A stretch of 64,000 bases of DNA, from contig CM082576.2 in NCBI GenBank assembly GCA_040954595.2, forward strand, positions 2,852,001 to 2,916,000, in the 5' to 3' direction. The DNA comes from Balanoglossus misakiensis. Its lineage: Eukaryota; Hemichordata. The notes beneath the pieces are model-generated. The model made no database searches. It was not told the origin of the DNA and saw only the letters and a list, made by a program, of their open reading frames with translations. Positions 40,722-52,700 of the stretch are shown in pieces (positions within the stretch are counted from its first letter, which is position 1; each line of letters begins with the position of its first letter). A program made the position numbers and the translations under genes.

Positions 40722-43700
40722 GATTTTTGAAATTTTGGAAAGTCGAAAAATTGTCATTTGTGGATGATTTTCATGAGCTATAACCCATGATTTTTGCAAA
40801 AAATGAAGAAATTTTGAAATTTCGGAAAGTCGAAAAGTTGTCATTTGTGGATGATTTTCATGAGCTATAACCCATGAATTTTGCAAAAAATGAATAAATT
40901 TCGAAATTTCGGAAAGTCGAAAAATTGTCATTTGTGGATGATTTTCATGAGCTATAACCCATGATTTTTGCAAAAAATGAAGAAATTTTGAAATTTCGGA
41001 AAGTCGACAAATTGTCATTTGTGGATGATTTTCATGAGCTATAACCCATGATTTTTGCAAAAAATGAAGAAATTTTGAAATTTCGGAAAGTCGACAAATT
41101 GTCATTTGTGGATGATTTTCATGAGCTATAACCCATGATTTTTGCAAAAAATGAAGAAATTTTGAAATTTCGGAAAGTCGACAAATTGTCATTTGTGGAT
41201 GATTTTCATGAGCTATAACCCATGATTTTTGCAAAAAATGAAGAAATTTTGAAATTTCGGAAAGTCGACAAATTGTCATTTGTGGATGATTTTCATGAGC
41301 TATAACCCATGATTTTTGCAAAAAATGAAGAAATTTTGAAATTTCGGAAAGTCGAAAAATTGTCATTTGTGGATGATTTTCATGAGCTATAACCCATGAT
41401 TTTTGCAAAAAATGAAGAAATTTTGAAATTTCGGAAAGTCGAAAAATTGTCATTTGTGGATGATTTTCATGAGCTATAACCCATGATTTTTGCAAAAAAT
41501 GAAGAAATTTTGAAATTTCGGAAAGTCGAAAAATTGTCATTTGTGGATGATTTCCATGAGCTATAACCCATGATTTTTTGCAAAAAATGAAGAAATTTCG
41601 AAATTTCGGAAAGTCGAAAAATTGTCATTTGTGGGTGATTTTCATGAGCTATAACCCATGATTTTTGCAAAAAATGAAGAAATTTTGAAATTTCGGAAAG
41701 TCGAAAAATTGTCATTTGTGGGTGATTTTCATGAGCTATAACCCATGATTTTTGCAAAAAATGAAGAAATTTTGAAATTTCGGAAAGTCGAAAAATTGTC
41801 ATTTGTGGGTGATTTTCATGAGCTATAACCCATGATTTTTGCAAAAAATGAAGAAATTTTGAAATTTCGGAAAGTCGAAAAATTGTCATTTGTGGATGAT
41901 TTTCATGAGCTATAACCCATGATTTTTGCAAAAAATGAAGAAATTTTGAAATTTCGGAAAGTCGAAAAATTGTCATTTGTGGGTGATTTTCATGAGCTAT
42001 AACCCATGATTTTTGCAAAAAATGAAGAAATTTTGAAATTTCGGAAAGTCGAAAAATTGTCATTTGTGGGTGATTTTCATGAGCTATAACCCATGATTTT
42101 TGCAAAAAATGAAGAAATTTTGAAATTTCGGAAAGTCGAAAAATTGTCATTTGTGGATGATTTTCATGAGCTATAACCCATGATTTTTGCAAAAAATGAA
42201 GAAATTTTGAAATTTCGGAAAGTCGAAAAATTGTCATTTGTGGATGATTTTCATGAGCTATAACCCATGATTTTTGCAAAAAATGAAGAAATTTTGAAAT
42301 TTCGGAAAGTCGAAAAATTGTCATTTGTGGATGATTTTCATGAGCTATAACCCATGATTTTTGCAAAAAATGAAGAAATTTTGAAATTTCGGAAAGTCGA
42401 CAAATTGTCATTTGTGGATGATTTTCATGAGCTATAACCCATGATTTTTGCAAAAAATGAAGAAATTTTGAAATTTCGGAAAGTCGACAAATTGTCATTT
42501 GGTGATGATTTTCATGAGCTATAACCCATGATTTTTGCAAAAAATGAAGAAATTTTGAAATTTCGGAAAGTCGAAAAATTGTCATTTGTGGATGATTTTC
42601 ATGAGCTATAACCCATGATTTTTGCAAAAAATGAAGAAATTTTGAAATTTCGGAAAGTCGAAAAATTGTCATTTGTGGATGATTTTCATGAGCTATATTT
42701 TGCAAAAAATGAAGAAATTTCGAAATTTCGGAAAGTCGAAAAATTGTCATTTGTGGGTGATTTTCATGAGCTATAACCCATGATTTTTGCAAAAAATGAA
42801 GAAATTTGGAAATTTCGGAAAGTCGAAAAATTGTCATTTGTGGGTGATTTTCATGAGCTATAACCCATGATTTTTGCAAAAAATGAAGAAATTTTGAAAT
42901 TTCGGAAAGTCGAAAAATTGTCATTTGTGGGTGATTTTCATGAGCTATAACCCATGATTTTTGCAAAAAATGAAGAAATTTTGAAATTTCGGAAAGTCGA
43001 AAAATTGTCATTTGTGGATGATTTTCATGAGCTATAACCCATGATTTTTGCAAAAAATGAAGAAATTTTGAAATTTCGGAAAGTCGAAAAATTGTCATTT
43101 GTGGATGATTTTCATGAGCTATAACCCATGATTTTTGCAAAAAATGAAGAAATTTTGAAATTTCGGAAAGTCGAAAAATTGTCATTTGTGGGTGATTTTC
43201 ATGAGCTATAACCCATGATTTTTGCAAAAAATGAAGAAATTTTGAAATTTCGGAAAGTCGAAAAATTGTCATTTGTGGGTGATTTTCATGAGCTATAACC
43301 CATGATTTTTGCAAAAAATGAAGAAATTTTGAAATTTCGGAAAGTCGAAAAATTGTCATTTGTGGATGATTTTCATGAGCTATAACCCATGATTTTTGCA
43401 AAAAATGAAGAAATTTTGAAATTTCGGAAAGTCGAAAAATTGTCATTTGTGGATGATTTTCATGAGCTATAACCCATGATTTTTGGAAAAAATGAAGAAA
43501 TTTTGAAATTTCGGAAAGTCGAAAAATTGTCATTTGTGGATGATTTTCATGAGCTATAACCCATGATTTTTGGAAAAAATGAAGAAATTTTGAAATTTCG
43601 GAAAGTCGAAAAATTGTCATTTGTGTATGATTTTCATGAGCTATAACCCATGATTTTTGCAAAAAATGAATAAATTTTGAAATTTCGGAAAGTCGAAAAA

Positions 43701-46700
43701 TTGTCATTTGTGTATGATTTTCATGAGCTATAACCCATGATATTTGCAAAAAATGAAGAAATTTTGAAATTTCGGAAAGTCGACAAATTGTCATTTGTGG
43801 ATGATTTTCATGAGCTATAACCCATGATTTTTGCAAAAAATGAAGAAATTTTGAAATTTCGGAAAGTCGACAAATTGTCATTTGTGGATGATTTTCATGA
43901 GCTATAACCCATGATTTTTGCAAAAAATGAAGAAATTTTGAAATTTCGGAAAGTCGAAAAGTTGTCATTTATGGATGATTTTCATGAGCTATAACCCATG
44001 ATTTTTGCAAGAAATGAATAAATTTTGAAATTTCGGAAAGTCGAAAAGTTGTCATTTGTGGATGATTTTCATGAGCTATAACCCATGATTTTTTGCAAGA
44101 AATGAAAAAATTTTGAAATTTCGGAAAGTCGAAAAGTTGTCATTTGTGGATGATTTTCATGAGCTATAACCCATGATTTTTGCAAGAAATGAATAAATTT
44201 TGAAATTTCGGAAAGTCGAAAAGTTGTCATTTGTGGATGATTTTCATGAGCTATAACCCATGATTTTTGCAAGAAATGAATAAATTTTGAAATTTCGGAA
44301 AGTCGAAAAGTTGTCATTTGTGGATGATTTTCATGAGCTATAACCCATGATTTTTGCAAAAAATGAAGAAATTTTGAAATTTCGGAAAGTCGAAAAGTTG
44401 TCATTTGTGGATGATTTTCATGAGCTATAACCCATGATTTTTGCAAAAAATGAAGAAATTTTGAATTTTCGGAAAGTCGAAAAGTTGTCATTTGTGGATG
44501 ATTTTCATGAGCTATAACCCATGATTTTTGCAAAAAATGAATAAATTTTGAAATTTCGGAAAGTCGAAAAATTGTCATTTGTGGATGATTTTCATGAGCT
44601 ATAACCCATGATGTTTGCAAAAAATGAAGAAATTTTGAAATTTCGGAAAGTCGAAAAATTGTCATTTGTGGATGATTTTCATGAGCTATAACCCATGATT
44701 TTTGCAAAAAATGAAGAAATTTTGAAATTTCGGAAAGTCGAAAAATTGTCATTTGTGGATGATTTTCATGAGCTATAACCCATGATTTTTGCAAAAAATG
44801 AAGAAATTTTGAAATTTCGGAAAGTCGAAAAGTTGTCATTTATGGATGATTTTCATGAGCTATAACCCATGATTTTTGCAAAAAATGAATAAATTTTGAA
44901 ATTTCGGAAAGTCGAAAAGTTGTCATTTGTGGATGATTTTCATGAGCTATAACCCATGATTTTTGCAAGAAATGAATAAATTTTGAAATTTCGGAAAGTC
45001 GAAAAGTTGTCATTTGTGGATGATTTTCATGAGCTATAACCCATGATTTTTTGCAAGAAATGAATAAATTTTGAAATTTCGGAAAGTCGAAAAGTTGTCA
45101 TTTGTGGATGATTTTCATGAGCTATAACCCATGATTTTTGCAAGAAATGAATAAATTTTGAAATTTCGGAAAGTCGAAAAGTTGTCATTTGTGGATGATT
45201 TTCATGAGCTATAACCCATGATTTTTGCAAGAAATGAATAAATTTTGAAATTTCGGAAAGTCGAAAAGTTGTCATTTGTGGATGATTTTCATGAGCTATA
45301 ACCCATGATTTTTGCAAATAATGAAGAAATTTTGAAATTTCGGAAAGTCGAAAAGTTGTCATTTGTGGATGATTTTCATGAGCTATAACCCATGATTTTT
45401 GCAAAAAATGAAGAAATTTTGAAATTTCGGAAAGTCGAAAAGTTGTCATTTGTCGATGATTTTCATGAGCTATAACCCATGATTTTTGCAAAAAATGAAG
45501 AAATTTTGAATTTTCGGAAAGTCGAAAAGTTGTCATTTGTGGATGATTTTCATGAGCTATAACCCATGATTTTTGCAAAAAATGAATAAATTTTGAAATT
45601 TCGGAAAGTCGAAAAATTGTCATTTGTGGATGATTTTCATGAGCTATAACCCATGATGTTTGCAAAAAATGAAGAAATTTTGAAATTTCGGAAAGTCGAA
45701 AAATTGTCATTTGTGGATGATTTTCATGAGCTATAACCCATGATTTTTGCAAAAAATGAAGAAATTTTGAAATTTCGGAAAGTCGAAAAATTGTCATTTG
45801 TGGATGATTTTCATGAGCTATAACCCATGATTTTTGCAAAAAATGAAGAAATTTTGAAATTTCGGAAAGTCGAAAAATTGTCATTTGTGGATGATTTTCA
45901 TGAGCTATAACCCATGATTTTTGCAAAAAATGAAGAAATTTTGAAATTTCGGAAAGTCGACAAATTGTCATTTGTGGATGATTTTCATGAGCTATAACCC
46001 ATGATTTTTGCAAAAAATGAAGAAATTTCGAAATTTCGGAAAGTCGAAAAATTGTCATTTGTGGATGATTTTCATGAGCTATAACCCATGATTTTTGCAA
46101 AAAATGAAGAAATTTTGAAATTTCGGAAAGTCGAAAAGTTGTCATTTGTGGATGATTTTCATGAGCTATAACCCATGAATTTTGCAAAAAATGAATAAAT
46201 TTCGAAATTTCGGAAAGTCGAAAAGTTGTCATTTGTGGATGATTTTCATGAGCTATAACCCATGAATTTTGCAAAAAATGAATAAATTTCGAAATTTCGG
46301 AAAGTCGAAAAATTGTCATGTGTGGATGATTTTCATGAGCTATAACCCATGATTTTTGCAAAAAATGAAGAAAATTTTGAAATTTCGGAAAGTCGAAAAA
46401 TTGTCATTTGTGGATGATTTTCATGAGCTATAACCCATGATTTTTGCAAAAAATGAAGAAATTTCGAAATTTCGGAAAGTCGAAAAATTGTCATTTGTGG
46501 ATGATTTTCATGAGCTATAACCCATGATTTTTGCAAAAAATGAAGAAATTTCGAAATTTCGGAAAGTCGAAAAATTGTCATTTGTGGATGATTTTCATGA
46601 GCTATAACCCATGATTTTTGCAAAAAATGAAGAAATTTCGAAATTTCGGAAAGGCGAAAAGTTGTCATTTGTGGATGATTTTCATGAGGTATAACCCATG

Positions 46701-49700
46701 ATTTTTGCAAAAAATGAAGAAATTTCGAAATTTCGGAAAGTCGAAAAGTTGTCATTTGTGGATGATTTTCATGAGCTATAACCCATGATTTTTGCAAAAA
46801 ATGAAGAAATTTCGAAATTTCGGAAAGTCGAAAAGTTGTCATTTGTGGATGATTTTCATGAGCTATAACCCATGAATTTTGCAAAAAATGAATAAATTTT
46901 GAAATTTCGGAAAGTCGAAAAATTGTCATTTGTGGATGATTTTCATGAGCTATAACCCATGATTTTTGCAAAAAATGAAGAAATTTCGAAATTTCGGAAA
47001 GTCGAAAAATTGTCATTTGTGGGTGATTTTCATGAGCTATAACCCATGATTTTTGCAAAAAATGAAGAAATTTTGAAATTTCGGAAAGTCGAAAAATTGT
47101 CATTTGTGGGTGATTTTCATGAGCTATAACCCATGATTTTTGCAAAAAATGAAGAAATTTTGAAATTTCGGAAAGTCGAAAAATTGTCATTTGTGGGTGA
47201 TTTTCATGAGCTATAACCCATGATTTTTGCAAAAAATGAAGAAATTTTGAAATTTCGGAAAGTCGAAAAATTGTCATTTGTGGGTGATTTTCATGAGCTA
47301 TAACCCATGATTTTTGCAAAAAATGAAGAAATTTTGAAATTTCGGAAAGTCGAAAAATTGTCATTTGTGGATGATTTTCATGAGCTATAACCCATGATTT
47401 TTGCGAAAAATGAATAAATTTTGAAATTTCGGAAAGTCGAAAAATTGTCATTTGTGGATGATTTTCATGAGCTATAACCCATGATTTTTGCAAAAAATGA
47501 AGAAATTTTGAAATTTCGGAAAGTCGAAAAATTGTCATTTGTGGGTGATTTTCATGAGCTATAACCCATGATTTTTGCAAAAAATGAAGAAATTTTGAAA
47601 TTTCGGAAAGTCGAAAAATTGTCATTTGTGGGTGATTTTCATGAGCTATAACCCATGATTTTTGCAAAAAATGAAGAAATTTTGAAATTTCGGAAAGTCG
47701 AAAAATTGTCATTTGTGGGTGATTTTCATGAGCTATAACCCATGATTTTTGCAAAAAATGAATAAATTTTGAAATTTCGGAAAGTCGAAAAATTGTCATT
47801 TGTGGTGATTTTCATGAGCTATAACCCATGATTTTTGCAAAAAATGAATAAATTTTGAAATTTCGGAAAGTCGAAAAATTGTCATTTGTGGGTGATTTTC
47901 ATGAGCTATAACCCATGATTTTTGCAAAAAATGAAATAATTTTGAAATTTCGGAAAGTCGAAAAATTGTCATTTGTGGATGATTTTCATGAGCTATAACC
48001 CATGATTTTTGCAAAAAATGAAGAAATTTTGAAATTTCGGAAAGTCGAAAAATTGTCATTTGTGGGTGATTTTCATGAGCTATAACCCATGATTTTTGCA
48101 AAAAATGAAGAAATTTTGAAATTTCGGAAAGTCGAAAAATTGTCATTTGTGGGTGATTTTCATGAGCTATAACCCATGATTTTTGCAAAAAATGAAGAAA
48201 TTTTGAAATTTCGGAAAGTCGAAAAATTGTCATTTGTGGGTGATTTTCATGAGCTATAACCCATGATTTTTGCAAAAAATGAAGAAATTTTGAAATTTCG
48301 GAAAGTCGAAAAATTGTCATTTGTGGATGATTTTCATGAGCTATAACCCATGATTTTTGCAAAAAATGAAGAAATTTTGAAATTTCGGAAAGTCGAACAA
48401 TTGTCATTTGTGGGTGATTTTCATGAGCTATAACCCATGATTTTTGCAAAAAATGAAGAAATTTTGAAATTTCGAAAAGTCGAAAAATTGTCATTTGTGG
48501 GTGATTTTCATGAGCTATAACCCATGATTTTTGCAAAAAATGAAGAAATTTTGAAATTTCGGAAAGTCGAAAAATTGTCATTTGTGGGTAATTTTCATGA
48601 GCTATAACCCATGATTTTTGCAAAAAATGAATAAATTTTGAAATTTCGGAAAGTCGAAAAATTGTCATTTGTGGGTGATTTTCATGAGCTATAACCCATG
48701 ATTTTTGCAAAAAATGAATAAATTTTGAAATTTCGGAAAGTCGAAAAATTGTCATTTGTGGGTGATTTTCATGAGCTATAACCCATGATTTTTGCAAAAA
48801 ATGAAATAATTTTGAAATTTCGGAAAGTCGAAAAATTGTCATTTGTGGATGATTTTCATGAGCTATAACCCATGATTTTTGCAAAAAATGAAGAAATTTT
48901 GAAATTTCGGAAAGTCGAAAAATTGTCATTTGTGGATGATTTTCATGAGCTATAACCCATGATTTTTGCAAAAAATGAAGAAATTTTGAAATTTCGGAAA
49001 GTCGAAAAATTGTCATTTGTGGATGATTTTCATGAGCTATAACCCATGATTTTTGCAAAAAATGAAGAAATTTTGAAATTTCGGAAAGTCGAAAAATTGT
49101 CATTTGTGGATGATTTTCATGAGCTATAACCCATGATTTTTGCAAAAAATGAAGAAATTTTGAAATTTCGGAAAGTCGAAAAATTGTCATTTGTGGATGA
49201 TTTTCATGAGCTATAACCCATGATTTTTGCAAAAAATGAAGAAATTTTGAAATTTCGGAAAGTCGAAAAATTGTCATTTGTGGGTGATTTTCATGAGCTA
49301 TAACCCATGATTTTTGCAAAAAATGAAGAAATTTTGAAATTTCGGAAAGTCGAAAAATTGTCATTTGTGGGTGATTTTCATGAGCTATAACCCATGATTT
49401 TTGCAAAAAATGAAGAAATTTTGAAATTTCGGAAAGTCGAAAAATTGTCATTTGTGGATGATTTTCATGAGCTATAACCCATGATTTTTGCAAAAAATGA
49501 AGAAATTTTGAAATTTCGGAAAGTCGAAAAATTGTCATTTGTGGATGATTTTCATGAGCTATAACCCATGATTTTTGCAAAAAATGAAGAAATTTTGAAA
49601 TTTCGGAAAGTCGAAAAATTGTCATTTGTGGATGATTTTCATGAGCTATAACCCATGATTTTTGCAAAAAATGAAGAAATTTTGAAATTTCGGAAAGTCG

Positions 49701-52700
49701 AAAAATTGTCATTTGTGGATGATTTTCATGAGCTATAACCCATGATTTTTGCAAAAAATGAAGAAATTTTGAAATTTCGGAAAGTCGAAAAATTGTCATT
49801 TGTGGATGATTTTCATGAGCTATAACCCATGATTTTTGCAAAAAATGAAGAAATTTTGAAATTTCGGAAAGTCGAAAAATTGTCATTTGTGGATGATTTT
49901 CATGAGCTATAACCCATGATTTTTGCAAAAAATGAAGAAATTTTGAAATTTCGGAAAGTCGAAAAATTGTCATTTGTGGATGATTTTCATGAGCTATAAC
50001 CCAAGATTTTTGCAAAAAATGAAGAAATTTTGAAATTTCGGAAAGTCGAAAAATTGTCATTTGTGGATGATTTTCATGAGCTATAACCCATGATTTTTGC
50101 AAAAAATGAAGAAATTTCGAAATTTCGGAAAGTCGAAAAATTGTCATTTGTGGATGATTTTCATGAGCTATAACCCATGATTTTTGCAAAAAATGAAGAA
50201 ATTTTGAAATTTCGGAAATTCGAAAAATTGTCATTTGTGGATGATTTTCATGAGCTATAACCCATGATTTTTGCAAAAAATGAAGAAATTTTGAAATTTC
50301 GGAAAGTCGAAAAATTGTCATTTGTGGATGATTTTCATGAGCTATAACCCATGATTTTTGCAAAAAATGAAGAAATTTTGAAATTTCGGAAAGTCGAAAA
50401 ATTGTCATTTGGTGATGATTTTCATGAGCTATAACCCATGATTTTTGCAAAAAATGAAGAAATTTCGAAATTTCGGAAAGTCGAAAAATTGTCATTTGTG
50501 GATGATTTTCATGAGCTATAACCCATGATTTTTGCAAAAAATGAAGAAATTTCGAAATTTCGGAAAGCCGAAAAATTGTCATTTGTGGATTATTTTCATG
50601 AGCTATAACCCATGATTTTTGCAAAAAATGAAGAAATTTTGAAATTTCGGAAAGTCGAAAAATTGTCATTTGTGTGTGATTTTCATGAGCTATAACCCAT
50701 GATTTTTGCAAAAAATGAAGAAATTTTGAAATTTCGGAAAGTCGAAAAATTGTCATTTGTGGGTGATTTTCATGAGCTATAACCCATGATTTTTGCAAAA
50801 AATGAAGAAATTTTGAAATTTCGGAAAGTCGAAAAATTGTCATTTGTGGGTGATTTTCATGAGCTATAACCCATGATTTTTGCAAAAAATGAAGAAATTT
50901 TGAAATTTCGGAAAGTCGAAAAATTGTCATTTGTGGATGATTTTCATGAGCTATAACCCATGATTTTTGCAAAAAATGAAGAAATTTTGAAATTTCGGAA
51001 AGTCGAAAAATTGTCATTTGTGGATGATTTTCATGAGCTATAACCCATGATTTTTGCAAAAAATGAAGAAATTTTGAAATTTCGGAAAGTCGAAAAATTG
51101 TCATTTGGTGATGATTTTCATGAGCTATAACCCATGATTTTTGCAAAAAATGAAGAAATTTCGAAATTTCGGAAAGTCGAAAAATTGTCATTTGTGGATG
51201 ATTTTCATGAGCTATAACCCATGATTTTTGCAAAAAATGAAGAAATTTCGAAATTTCGGAAAGCCGAAAAATTGTCATTTGTCGATGATTTTCATGAGCT
51301 ATAACCCATGATTTTTGCAAAAAATGAAGAAATTTTGAAATTTCGGAAAGTCGAAAAATTGTCATTTGTGTGTGATTTTCATGAGCTATAACCCATGATT
51401 TTTGCAAAAAATGAAGAAATTTTGAAATTTCGGAAAGTCGAAAAATTGTCATTTGTGGGTGATTTTCATGAGCTATAACCCATGATTTTTGCAAAAAATG
51501 AAGAAATTTTGAAATTTCGGAAAGTCGAAAAATTGTCATTTGTGGGTGATTTTCATGAGCTATAACCCATGATTTTTGCAAAAAATGAAGAAATTTTGAA
51601 ATTTCGGAAAGTCGAAAAATTGTCATTTGTGGGTGATTTTCATGAGCTATAACCCATGATTTTTGCAAAAAATGAAGAAATTTTGAAATTTCGGAAAGTC
51701 GAAAAATTGTCATTTGTGGGTGATTTTCATGAGCTATAACCCATGATTTTTGCAAAAAATGAAGAAATTTTGAAATTTCAGAAAGTCGAAAAATTGTCAT
51801 TTGTGGGTGATTTTCATGAGCTATAACCCATGATTTTTGCAAAAAATGAAGAAAATTGGAAATTTCGGAAAGTCGAAAAATTGTCATTTGTGGGTGATTT
51901 TCATGAGCTATAACCCATGATTTTTGCAAAAAATGAAGAAATTTTGAAATTTCGGAAAGTCGAAAAATTGTCATTTGTGGGTGATTTTCATGAGCTATAA
52001 CCCATGATTTTTGCAAAAAATGAAGAAATTTGGAAATTTCGGAAAGTCGAAAAATTGTCATTTGTGGGTGATTTTCATGAGCTATAACCCATGATTTTTG
52101 CAAAAAATGAAGAAATTTTGAAATTTCGGAAAGTCGAAAAATTGTCATTTGTGGGTGATTTTCATGAGCTATAACCCATGATTTTTGCAAAAAATGAAGA
52201 AATTTTGAAATTTCGGAAAGTCGAAAAATTGTCATTTGTGGATGATTTTCATGAGCTATAACCCATGATTTTTGCAAAAAATGAAGAAATTTTGAAATTT
52301 CGGAAAGTCGAAAAATTGTCATTTGTGGATGATTTTCATGAGCTATAACCCATGATTTTTGCAAAAAATGAAGAAATTTTGAAATTTCGGAAAGTCGAAA
52401 AATTGTCATTTGTGGATGATTTTCATGAGCTATAACCCATGATTTTTGCAAAAAATGAAGAGATTTTGAAATTTCGGAAAGTCGAAAAATTGTCATTTGT
52501 GGATGATTTTCATGAGCTATAACCCATGATTTTTGCAAAAAATGAAGAAATTTTGAAATTTCGGAAAGTCGAAAAATTGTCATTTGTGGGTGATTTTCAT
52601 GAGCTATAACCCATGATTTTTGCAAAAAATGAAGAAATTTTGAAATTTCGGAAAGTCGAAAAATTGTCATTTGTGGGTGATTTTCATGAGCTATAACCCA

